NCBI RefSeq assembly: GCF_014280965.1
Contig: NZ_JACODZ010000002.1
Span: 310,001-374,000 of the forward strand
Origin: Echinicola salinicaeni
Lineage (GTDB): Bacteria; Bacteroidota; Bacteroidia; Cytophagales; Cyclobacteriaceae
Length of the DNA: 64,000 nt
Direction: 5' to 3'
The notes beneath the pieces were generated by a model that saw only the letters and a program-made list of their open reading frames with translations, was not told the DNA's origin and searched no databases. Shown here one piece after another: positions 45,824-53,713 of the stretch. Both the position numbers and the translations under genes were made by a program. The number at the start of each line of letters is the position of its first letter. Position 1 is the stretch's first letter.

Positions 45824-46258
45824 ATGAATTTGAATATTTGTAATCATTTCGAGAGTTTTCAAAAGTGGAGTTTAGATCAAAGGCTTTTGAATCTATCTTG
45901 TTTGATGTTTTTTCTTATCCCGCTAAGCCCTAAGCTAATGGCTCAAAATGATGCCGTTAGAAATGCCCCTGCGCCAATTTTTCGGGATCCTATATATGAT
46001 GGAACAGCTGACCCTGTAATGGACTGGAATAAAGAGGAGAAAGTTTCGTGGACGCTATATGCAGCAGGAAGGGCAAGTGTCTTTTATTTCACCCATCCAG
46101 GAAGAGATAGCCATTCGGTTACTAAGCCAGAGCAATCATTTCATCAAAACCACAGGACTAGTATCCAAGTGGTGCCTTTGGTATTTGATGGTAAAAGTTT
46201 GATGGCAGATAGGGATAAGCCCTTTGATTTTTATTTGCCAGATAAAGAAATAAATTAA
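45824..46258 (+). pseudogene. internally deleted remnant of a GH43-like five-bladed propeller glycosidase
   Basis: The open frame (144 aa from ATG 45824; 152 from 45800) has a signal peptide (LMFFLIPLSPKLMAQ). It is followed by NAPAPIFRDPIYDGTADPVM, the usual first blade of exported propeller glycosidases, with the catalytic-type Asp. After WTLYA the sequence jumps straight to AGRASVFYFTHPGRDSHSV and SSIQVVPLVFDGKSLMADRD, which I recognise as the C-terminal end of the same kind of enzyme. The middle blades, some 200 residues or more, are missing without a frameshift. The product can hardly be an active enzyme. It stands at the head of the third glycan locus, right before three GH43/GH5 genes. 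Confidence 0.65.
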
Positions 46259-46382
46259 AAACAGCAACAAAAAAATAACCCTATACCTATTGAACCTGTT
46301 GTGGGCAAGCTTCATAAACTGTGATTTACAGTTTGTGGGCTCAGCCCCAACAAATAAGATGGGTGTTTAATAGAGATAAACA

Positions 46383-47960
46383 ATGCGCATAAATCGAAAT
46401 ACTTTTAGTTTATTATTATTGGTTCTTTTTGCTTTACAAGCCTGTCAAACGGCTAAGGAAAAGAAAGAAGAAGATAAGGCCGCTGCCAAAGTTATTGTAA
46501 ATCCAGTCTTGCCAGGGGATCGGCCTGATCCCACGGTGGTAAAAGTAGGTGAGTATTATTATGCTTCCACGACATCTAATGAATGGGCCCCGCTTTTTCC
46601 GATATACAAGTCTCCAGATTTGGTGCAATGGGAATTGGTGAATTATGTGTTTCCTGATGGGGCGCCAGATTGGGCTAGGAATAACTTTTGGGCACCTGAG
46701 CTTTCTTATGATGAGACCCAAGGAAAATTTTATGCTTATTATACAGCTAGAGACAAGGCCAGCAATCGCCTAAGCGTGGCTGTGGCCAGTGCTGATAGTC
46801 CAGAAGGAGAATTCAGGGATCATGGCCCATTGGTAGCCCAGGAAGCAGGTTCTATTGATGCCTTTGAGGTGAGGGACGAAAATGGAAAACTGTACTTGAC
46901 CTGGAAAGAAGATGGTAATAGCAGGGGACTTCCGACACCTATTTGGGCGCAAGAAATCAATGAGGAGCGTACCCAATTATTGGGTGAGCCAAAGGAGCTT
47001 TTCAGAAATGATGTGGATTGGGAGCTTAACTTGGTTGAAGGCGTGTGTATTTTTAGGGAAAATGATTATTTCTATGCTACTTATTCCGCCGGAGCTTGTT
47101 GTGATAAGGCCTGCAATTATAAAGCTGGAGTAGCCAGATCCAAAACACTGTTGGGACCATGGGAGAAATATGAGCAGAATCCCATTTTGAAGGACAATGA
47201 AAACTGGAAATGTGCTGGACATGGAACGGTGGTGAAGAAGAATGGCGAGCATTATTTATTGTATCATGCCTATAGTACCCAAGGGAGTGTGTATGTAGGC
47301 AGAGAAGGTGTTTTGGAAAAATTGAATTGGACAGCAGATGGATGGCCAGTTTTTGAGAACAATGCCAGTTATGACCGTGAAAAAGTTTCTCTGACATTTT
47401 CGGATGATTTCAATCCTAAATTAAATCCCATCTGGCAATGGAGAGTAACCCAGGATATCAAATATTCCACTGGGGAAAATGGATTATTGTTGAAGGCCTC
47501 CGAGGAAAATGAGGGCTTAGGCTCTTTGTTGGTACAGACTTCCACCTCTCCTGATTATGAGATAGAAGTGGGGATTGATCCTTCCAGTTCTGATGCAATG
47601 GGCGGTTTACTTTTGGTCGGTGGGGCGAACAACGGATTTGGTGCACCAGTAGCAGGATTTGGGATAGGTATCTCGGCTGATCAAGTGCAGGTGATAGAAA
47701 ACAGGGATCAAGAGTTAGTGATAAAGGCCAAAGAGAGTTTTAAGGACAGCGAATTGCTCAAGTTGAAAATGACAGTTAAAGAGGGGCATTTGCTGCAATT
47801 TGCTTTTACTGATGTAGATGGGAAATGGCAGGAGATTGGTGAAGAGTATGAAGCTGCTCATTTGGTGCCTTGGGGAATGGGGTTTCGCCTTGGGCTTTTT
47901 GCCAAGGGTGATACTGACCAAGAGGTCAATTTTAAAAATGTCAATATTAAGCATAAATAA
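46383..47960 (+). CDS. GH43 family glycosidase with C-terminal beta-sandwich, lipoprotein
   Basis: 525 aa. Lipoprotein signal LVLFALQAC (Cys21). The five-bladed propeller covers about 35-320. Its three acidic residues are visible: D49 in GDRPDPTVV (base), D159 in GSIDAFEV (pKa modulator) and E219 in LNLVEGVCIF (acid). FWAPELSYDETQGKFYAYYT is the usual second-blade segment. The remaining 200 residues (SFSDDFNPKLNPIWQWRV-like start, then GLGSLLVQTSTSPDYEIEVG) form a concanavalin-like sandwich, as in xylosidase/arabinofuranosidase members. It likely releases arabinose or xylose. Next GH43 starts 31 bases downstream. Confidence 0.92.
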   Translation: MRINRNTFSLLLLVLFALQACQTAKEKKEEDKAAAKVIVNPVLPGDRPDPTVVKVGEYYYASTTSNEWAPLFPIYKSPDLVQWELVNYVFPDGAPDWARNNFWAPELSYDETQGKFYAYYTARDKASNRLSVAVASADSPEGEFRDHGPLVAQEAGSIDAFEVRDENGKLYLTWKEDGNSRGLPTPIWAQEINEERTQLLGEPKELFRNDVDWELNLVEGVCIFRENDYFYATYSAGACCDKACNYKAGVARSKTLLGPWEKYEQNPILKDNENWKCAGHGTVVKKNGEHYLLYHAYSTQGSVYVGREGVLEKLNWTADGWPVFENNASYDREKVSLTFSDDFNPKLNPIWQWRVTQDIKYSTGENGLLLKASEENEGLGSLLVQTSTSPDYEIEVGIDPSSSDAMGGLLLVGGANNGFGAPVAGFGIGISADQVQVIENRDQELVIKAKESFKDSELLKLKMTVKEGHLLQFAFTDVDGKWQEIGEEYEAAHLVPWGMGFRLGLFAKGDTDQEVNFKNVNIKHK

Positions 47961-47991
47961 AAGATAAGGTTAAAATACATCAAACCCACTA

Positions 47992-49011
47992 ATGAATATG
48001 AAAAGAATAAATGGACTTTTATTATTAGCCCTAGCAGGAGCTTTTTCCTGTAATACCAAGTCTACGGTTGAAGGAAATGCTGAGGGAGAGGTGCAGGAAA
48101 GCACTAAAATGTCCGGAAATCCAATCTTTGAAGGTTGGTATGCAGATCCGGAAGCCATCGTTTATGATGATACTTATTGGGTATACCCTACTTATTCTGA
48201 TGCTTATGAAAAGCAAGTCTTTATGGATGCCTTTTCTTCCAAAGATTTGGTGAATTGGACGAAGCATGAAAGGATAATAGATACAGCCGAGGTGAAATGG
48301 GCAGAAAAAGCCATGTGGGCGCCAGGAGTAATCAGTAAGGGTGATAAATATTATTTGTTTTTTGCCGCCAATGATGTCCATGAAGGCGAAGTAGGTGGAA
48401 TAGGAGTGGCCATTGCTGACCAGCCACAGGGGCCTTTTAAGGACCTATTGGGAAAACCTTTGATCAACGAGATTGTCAATGGAGCTCAGCCTATCGACCA
48501 ATATATATTTAAAGACCAGGATGGTACTTATTATATGTATTATGGAGGATGGGGACACTGTAATATCGTAAAGCTAAATGACGACTTTACGGGTATTGTC
48601 CCTTTTGAAGATGGAGAGATGTACAAAGAAGTTACTCCAGAAGGTTATGTAGAAGGGCCGTTTATGTTTATTAGGAATGGTAAATATTATTTTATGTGGT
48701 CTGAAGGTGGTTGGGGTGGCCCGGACTATTCTGTAGCCTATGCCATTGCCGATAGTCCTTTTGGTCCATTTGAGCGTGAGGAACTGATTTTGAAACAAGA
48801 TGCTGAAGTTGCGACTGGAGCTGGACATCATTCAGTGATTCAAGTACCTGGAGAAGATGAGTTTTATATTGTTTACCATAGAAGACCATTGGAAGAAACC
48901 CATCATAATCATAGGGTGACTTGTATCGATAAGATGGAGTTTGATGCAAATGGAAAGATCAAGCCTGTAAAAATTACCTTTGAAGGAGTGGCAGAAAGAG
49001 AAATAGAGTAG
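47992..49011 (+). CDS. GH43 family glycosidase, lipoprotein
   Basis: 339 aa. Lipoprotein signal LLLALAGAFSC (about Cys20). A single propeller domain with D52 in GWYADPEAIV, D169 in QPIDQYIF and E221 in YVEGPFMF as the catalytic triad. KAMWAPGVISKGDKYYLFFA and GAGHHSVIQVPGEDEFYIVY match arabinofuranosidase-like GH43 members. No extra domain. Co-directional with the first GH43 and the GH5 gene; a nested inverted repeat (49042-49114) lies just after its stop, so it may end or slow this transcript. Confidence 0.92.
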   Translation: MNMKRINGLLLLALAGAFSCNTKSTVEGNAEGEVQESTKMSGNPIFEGWYADPEAIVYDDTYWVYPTYSDAYEKQVFMDAFSSKDLVNWTKHERIIDTAEVKWAEKAMWAPGVISKGDKYYLFFAANDVHEGEVGGIGVAIADQPQGPFKDLLGKPLINEIVNGAQPIDQYIFKDQDGTYYMYYGGWGHCNIVKLNDDFTGIVPFEDGEMYKEVTPEGYVEGPFMFIRNGKYYFMWSEGGWGGPDYSVAYAIADSPFGPFEREELILKQDAEVATGAGHHSVIQVPGEDEFYIVYHRRPLEETHHNHRVTCIDKMEFDANGKIKPVKITFEGVAEREIE

Positions 49012-49041
49012 TTGTTGACCAAGTGAATTAGAATGAATTAT

Positions 49042-49114
49042 CCACAGATGGACACTGATTAACACAGATATTAAAATTGATTTTTGGATCTGTGTCTATC
49101 CTTAATATCTGTGG
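49042..49114. repeat. nested inverted repeat between GH43 and GH5
   Basis: CCACAGAT (49042-49049) pairs with ATCTGTGG (49107-49114), and inside it ACACAGAT (49062-49069) pairs with ATCTGTGT (49088-49095). This is a dispersed 'CCACAGAT...ACACAGAT' intergenic element; related words occur at 44290 and 52247. Confidence 0.65.
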
Positions 49115-49129
49115 TTTTAAGAAAAAATT

Positions 49130-50302
49130 ATGGGAAATAAGTATTTGAAAATATTGAATTGTTTGGGGCTAATTGCAATTGCTATTAGCTGCGGACCAAA
49201 AGGAGGGGCTGGAGAAAAACAATCCGTATCAGAGGCAAAAAATGAGACAGAGGAGACTTCAGAAAGATGGTCCAAGGAGAAAGCAAAGGCCTGGTATGCT
49301 GATCAAGAATGGTTGGTAGGGGCCAATTTTAATCCGAGCAATTCCATCAACCAGCTGGAAATGTGGCAAGAGGATACTTTTTCTCCAGAATTAATAGACA
49401 AGGAATTGGGTTGGGCTGAAGAAATAGGCATGAATACCATGAGGGTTTACCTTCATGATTTGGCCTATAAGCAGGATCCTGAAGGCTTTTTGGATAGAAT
49501 GGACACCATGCTTGGGATTATGGAAAAGCATGGGATGAAGCCTTTATTTGTGTTCTTCGATTCCTGCTGGGACCCTTTTGTAGAAGCTGGAGAGCAGCGT
49601 GGCCCCAAACCACATGTTCATAATTCTGGTTGGGTGCAAAGCCCTGGCTATTATGCTTTGGCTGATTCTACCCAATATCCTAGACTGGAAAAATATGTGA
49701 AGGCTGTTGTTAGTAGATTTGCTAAAGATGAGCGGATTTTAGGTTGGGATATTTGGAATGAGCCAGATAATGATACAGGAGTTTCTTACCGCGAAAAGGA
49801 GCATCCCAATAAGGTGGATTATGTGTTGCCACTGATGAGGGAGGCATTTGCTTGGGCCAGATCACAAAAGCCTGTTCAACCTTTGACCTCAGGGGTTTGG
49901 TTAGGAGATTGGTCATCAGAAGAGGTGATGAGCCCTATTCAGTTGGCCCAAATTGAAAACTCTGATATCATATCCTTTCATAATTACGATTCTCCTGAAG
50001 AGTTTCAAAAGCGTATCAATTGGCTAAAGAGGTATGACCGGCCTATGATCTGTACAGAATATATGGCACGTCCTAATGGTAGTACTTTTGAAGGATTTTT
50101 GCCAATTGCCAAAGCAGAAAATATAGGGATGTTTAACTGGGGCTTGGTAGATGGGAAGACCCAGACCAAGTATCCTTGGGACAGTTGGGAAAAGACTTAT
50201 ACAGATGAGCCTGAATTATGGTTTCATGAAGTGTTCCATACAGATGGTAAACCATACAAAAAATCTGAAACAGATCTGATCAAATCATTGACTCAACGAT
50301 GA
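49130..50302 (+). CDS. GH5-like clan A glycoside hydrolase, lipoprotein
   Basis: 390 aa. Lipoprotein signal GLIAIAISC (about Cys21). A (beta/alpha)8 barrel with WLVGANFNPSNSINQLEMWQ, EEIGMNTMRVYLHDLAYKQD, ILGWDIWNEPDND (acid/base E211) and DRPMICTEYMARP (nucleophile E310). These are clan GH-A active-site motifs; overall it resembles cellulase-fold GH5-type proteins annotated as uncharacterised in Bacteroidota. It is surface or periplasm anchored. The next gene overlaps its stop by 4 bases (ATGA), showing translational coupling. Substrate unknown; with GH43 neighbours, a xylan/arabinan-like backbone is possible. Confidence 0.87.
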   Translation: MGNKYLKILNCLGLIAIAISCGPKGGAGEKQSVSEAKNETEETSERWSKEKAKAWYADQEWLVGANFNPSNSINQLEMWQEDTFSPELIDKELGWAEEIGMNTMRVYLHDLAYKQDPEGFLDRMDTMLGIMEKHGMKPLFVFFDSCWDPFVEAGEQRGPKPHVHNSGWVQSPGYYALADSTQYPRLEKYVKAVVSRFAKDERILGWDIWNEPDNDTGVSYREKEHPNKVDYVLPLMREAFAWARSQKPVQPLTSGVWLGDWSSEEVMSPIQLAQIENSDIISFHNYDSPEEFQKRINWLKRYDRPMICTEYMARPNGSTFEGFLPIAKAENIGMFNWGLVDGKTQTKYPWDSWEKTYTDEPELWFHEVFHTDGKPYKKSETDLIKSLTQR

Positions 50303-51438
50303 AAAAAGGGGGATTGAGCCTATTGGTTTTTGGTATGGTATTGTTCATGGCTTCCTGTTCCGGATTAGGAGCAGGAAGCCCCCCTAATCCTAGGGATTAT
50401 ACCATAATCTGGGATCAATCTAGCCTTGAAAAGGTTTCGGCTGATAATTCTCGATATGCTGGCTATGCCAGGGCCAGGGAGTTGGCCAAGGGGCAATTGG
50501 GTGTTGCTTTCGAAGCGGACGGAAATATATTTTTTAGGATTAAAGACCATGGGGTTTGGCAAGACCCCATTTTGGTTGTCCCTAGGCAAGAAGGTATAGG
50601 AATGGCTGTTCCTGATTTTACAGTACTTGAAAATGGTGATATTTTGTTGGGCTATAACCCAAGGCCGCGGGGAAATCAATCAGAAAAGCATTTTGCTATT
50701 AGAACAGTGAGAAGTAGCGATAATGGTCAATCATGGGCTAATGACCAATTGGTTTATAAAGCAGGGAGCAGTTTTGAGAATGGTTGCTGGGAACCTGTTT
50801 TACTTCAATTACCAAACGGCAATATTCAGCTTTATTTTGCAGATGAAGGTGTTTTTACATCTTCCAATGAGCAAAGGATAGCTATGGTAGCGTCCAAGGA
50901 TGGAGGGCGTAGCTGGACCAGGGAAGCCAAGACCATTAGTTTTCGCAAAGGAAGTAGGGATGGAATGCCTGTACCTATAATTCTTGACGGAGGAAAGAAA
51001 ATAGCCATGGCGATTGAGGACAATGGTTTTGGACCTTTCAAACCCTATATCATCCATAATAATGGGATGGATTGGGAGAAACCGGTAGATGGCGATAGCA
51101 ATAACCGAAAATATGCAATGGCGTAGCAAATTCCTCGGGGGGATTATGCAGGAGCACCCTATTTGGCCCAGGGTGAAAACGGCTTGACTTTGCTTTCTTT
51201 TCAATGGGGTGCCAAGCTGGAGGATGCACAGATGGCAGTGGCAATAGGTGATGAAGAAGCCCAAAATTTCACCAATCATACTTGGCCGTTTAAATTGCCT
51301 GAAGGAAGCATTGGCCATTGGAATAGCATTACTGTTTTAGAGGATGGAAGTATTTTGGCCTTGACCAGTACAAATGGTTATTCGGAGAAAGGAAAAACTG
51401 AAGTTTGGATGATCAAAGGACACTTGGAGAAAAAGTAA
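50299..51438 (+). pseudogene. sialidase-fold (possibly GH93) exo-glycosidase, interrupted by in-frame TAG
   Basis: The frame codes for 379 aa plus stop but is cut by TAG at 51124-51126 (codon 276); both sides remain in the same frame, so a single nonsense change explains it. Lipoprotein signal FGMVLFMASC (Cys20). Six-bladed propeller features: two Asp-box repeats (SSDNGQSWAND and SKDGGRSWTRE), RARELAKGQLGVAFEADG near the start, SFENGCWEPVLLQLPNG, and after the stop RGDYAGAPYLAQ and GHWNSITVLEDGSILAL. In a GH43 locus, GH93 exo-arabinanase is a better guess than sialidase. The product truncated at 275 aa lacks the last two blades. Sequencing error is a possible alternative. Confidence 0.75.
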
Positions 51439-51817
51439 AAGTGGTTGGATAAATCTTTAGTGTCTGCAATAAAGGCAGGACTTAATATTCTGATGGAGTA
51501 GGAAGACTTATAGTCGGTACAGACGGTCAGGTTTTTTTGTTTTTTATATAGTCATAATAAGAATTCTAGGCTTTTTGCGATAACGGTGCAGGGTGATCTT
51601 ATATTTTTGACTTTATCGGCTGAAAACTAATTGGTATCAAACGGGGCCCGAAATCTTTAGGCCTATGTATTGAAAAGGTAAGTAGGGAAAAATATAGCTT
51701 TTCAATTAAATCTTGAATTTTCTAAGCTAAACATTACCCCTAGGCTATAAAAGCAAAAAAGCCATGAAACAATATCTCATAGCTTTAGTCAATTAACAAT
51801 AAACCCAAAATAACCTG

Positions 51818-51942
51818 CTGTAGGAGAAGGACTCGAACCTCCACGGAGTAGTTAGGCAAAACACGAGCTCGATATTTGCTTTATCCCAGATTCTCCACCC
51901 TCGAGACAGGAGGGCTTGTCTGCCAATTTCAACACCCTACAG
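51818..51942 (-). tRNA. unusual class II tRNA-like gene (leucine-type body, anticodon loop reads GUC)
   Basis: On the reverse strand: the acceptor CTGTAGGG pairs with TCCTACAG (8 bp, one G-U). A D arm follows (TGTTGAAATTGGCAGACAAG) that aligns base for base with tRNA-Leu D arms, including GG at 18-19. The anticodon stem is CCCTC/GAGGG with loop CTGTCTC (anticodon GUC at 51907-51905, U at position 37). The T arm is GGAGG-TTCGAGT-CCTTC. The variable region is about 55 nt instead of the usual 10-24, closed by GGAG/CTCC with an inner GCAAA/TTTGC hairpin. CCA is not encoded. All arms fold, but the anticodon, U37 and huge variable arm are abnormal, so it may be a non-translational tRNA-derived RNA. 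Confidence 0.6.
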
Positions 51943-52246
51943 TATAGAAAGAAGACCATTTGTCTTTCTTTGTTGTTTCAAAGGTAGGTAAACCTGCTTT
52001 TTGGTACAAATTTTTTAATGAAATAATTTAAAAATTATTGAATAGTTTCTGTTTGAGTGTTTTTGTTATTGATTCGGTAATTTTGTTTGCTAGATAAACT
52101 TGATGATTGCCAAAAAATAAATGGAGGTTTTTAGGCCGAAATGGTTTTCCTAATTGATTGATATGTATATCCGCAATTGCACCAGTAAGTTTTACCATTC
52201 AAAACATTCCCTATTAAGAGAATACATATCTCTAAGAAATACTAAT

Positions 52247-52271
52247 TTAAATCTGTGTAGATCCGTGGAAT
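52247..52271. repeat. short intergenic repeat copy (TTAAATCTGTG...ATCCGTGGAAT family)
   Basis: Same fixed words as the reverse-strand copy at 44290-44314, with three variable bases in the middle (TAG here). Confidence 0.6.
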
Positions 52272-52432
52272 CTCCCGATAAATCTGGACAGGCTGTGAGA
52301 AATAAGTTTACTGGTGTTAAAACCGATAATCATATTGATTTATTGAAATTTGTTAATAGATGAAGGATTTTTGGGGTTTATTTTTACTGATTCCATCTAA
52401 ATTTATATTGGAAACCCATTGAATATTAAAAA

Positions 52433-53593
52433 ATGAAAAAGCATCATATTAATTTTTGTGACAAGTTAGGATTATTTTTATCAGTAGTAATTTGTTTCTC
52501 TGCATGTAGTACGAAGACCAATAACACTACGGAAAAACCTGATAAAGATAAGACAGCACAGTCTACTTACAGCAATCCATTGGATGTTGAGTTCGGAGAT
52601 CCATATATACTAAATGATGGTGATGGAAAGTATTATATGTATGGTACTGGCGGTGGAGCCAAGGATGGTTTTGCAGCTTATTCATCAGATGATTTGGTGA
52701 ACTGGGAATTTGAAGGACAAGTATATAGGGGAAATACAGATGAATCTTGGGCGAGCAAATTCTTTTGGGCTCCTGAGGTTTATAAGATGGATGGAAAGTA
52801 TTATATGTTTTTCAGTGCGCAGTGGAAGGTTAATCCTACCAATGAGGAGGAGAATTTTATGATTGGAGTGGCCGTGTCTGATAATCCTACTGGACCTTTT
52901 ATGGAAATGTATGATCGTCCCATATTTGACCCTGGCTATCCTATTATTGATGCCAATGTATATCAAGAGAATGGAAAGTACTATCTCTATTATTCCCGAG
53001 CCTGCTATAAACATCCTGTAGAGAGTGAAGTCGCAGACTGGGCCAAAGAAAAAGGTTGGTATGATGAGATTGAGGAAAGCTGGGTATATGGTGTGGAGCT
53101 GAAGCCTGACTTTTCTGGCGTGATAGGTGAGCCAGTTTTATGTTTAAGACCACCTCTGACAATGGATGATGAGCAGGCAGAATGGGAAAGCCGTTCTGTT
53201 GCCAAACAGGAGATCAATAGGAGGTGGACTGAGGGGTCAGTGATTTTTAAAGATGGTGATACTTATTATATCATGTATTCAAGCAATTATTATGCAGGGG
53301 AGAATTATGCCGTAGGTTATGCGATTGGGAAAAGCCCTCTAGGTCCCTTCACAAAGGCCAGTAACAATCCGGTGTTAGAGCTGAATACGCATAAAGGTGG
53401 TGAGGTTACAGGAACTGGGCACAATAATATTGTCAAACTGGACAATGGTGAAATGTACTGTGTTTATCATGGTAGAACCAAAGCTTCTGGTCAGGATAGA
53501 GTTGTGTTTTTGGATAAGATGGAAATCATGGATGATGGTACATTGGTGGTTCATGGCCCCACGACTAGCTTTCAGCCTTTGCCATTGGAGTAA
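52433..53593 (+). CDS. GH43 family glycosidase, lipoprotein
   Basis: 386 aa. The lipoprotein signal VVICFSAC (about Cys25) is followed by a low-complexity TKTNNTTEKPDKDKT linker. Propeller motifs: D56 in VEFGDPYIL, D173 in PIIDANVYQE and E267 in RRWTEGSVIF as the catalytic triad; FWAPEVYKMDGKYYMFFSAQ is the usual blade-two strand. TGTGHNNIVKLDNGEMYCVY closes the propeller. It is an arabinofuranosidase/xylosidase-like member. It stands alone between the tRNA-like region and the convergent regulator gene, so it probably has its own promoter near 52400. Confidence 0.92.
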   Translation: MKKHHINFCDKLGLFLSVVICFSACSTKTNNTTEKPDKDKTAQSTYSNPLDVEFGDPYILNDGDGKYYMYGTGGGAKDGFAAYSSDDLVNWEFEGQVYRGNTDESWASKFFWAPEVYKMDGKYYMFFSAQWKVNPTNEEENFMIGVAVSDNPTGPFMEMYDRPIFDPGYPIIDANVYQENGKYYLYYSRACYKHPVESEVADWAKEKGWYDEIEESWVYGVELKPDFSGVIGEPVLCLRPPLTMDDEQAEWESRSVAKQEINRRWTEGSVIFKDGDTYYIMYSSNYYAGENYAVGYAIGKSPLGPFTKASNNPVLELNTHKGGEVTGTGHNNIVKLDNGEMYCVYHGRTKASGQDRVVFLDKMEIMDDGTLVVHGPTTSFQPLPLE

Positions 53594-53613
53594 AAAGTAG
53601 CAAGAAAGAAAAA

Positions 53614-53666
53614 AGAGAAAAGAGGAAAGACGGAAGAAATGCTTTTGGTACTTTCTCCTTTTCTCT
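53614..53666. terminator. bidirectional terminator candidate between convergent genes
   Basis: The A/G-rich arm at 53614-53629 pairs with CTTTCTCCTTTTCTCT at 53651-53666 with two mismatches. It lies in the 120-base gap between the forward GH43 and the reverse-strand regulator, so it could serve both. Confidence 0.55.
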
Positions 53667-53713
53667 TGGCCCTAACTATATCATAGTCAAAATAGCCATA
53701 TTAGACATTTTCT

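Larger units (their letters stand above)
51439..52432. other. 1-kb intergenic region holding a tRNA-like gene
   Basis: No credible protein gene. It contains the tRNA-like gene at 51818-51942, a hairpin directly to its right (about 51945-51972), and a short repeat copy at 52247-52271. The rest is AT-rich. Confidence 0.6.

Noticed and set aside
50299-51438. True sialidase acting on sialic acid
   Set aside because: Asp-boxes are shared by several propeller families; no sialic acid genes are nearby, and the GH43/GH5 context suits an arabinan-type enzyme better.
51124-51942. The tRNA-like gene as an amber suppressor for the nearby TAG
   Set aside because: The anticodon loop reads GUC, not CUA, and no alternative pairing of the anticodon stem brings CUA into the loop.
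52154-52363. 69-aa open frame on the forward strand
   Set aside because: No recognisable family or signal, it overlaps the repeat copy at 52247-52271, and the composition is that of AT-rich intergenic DNA.
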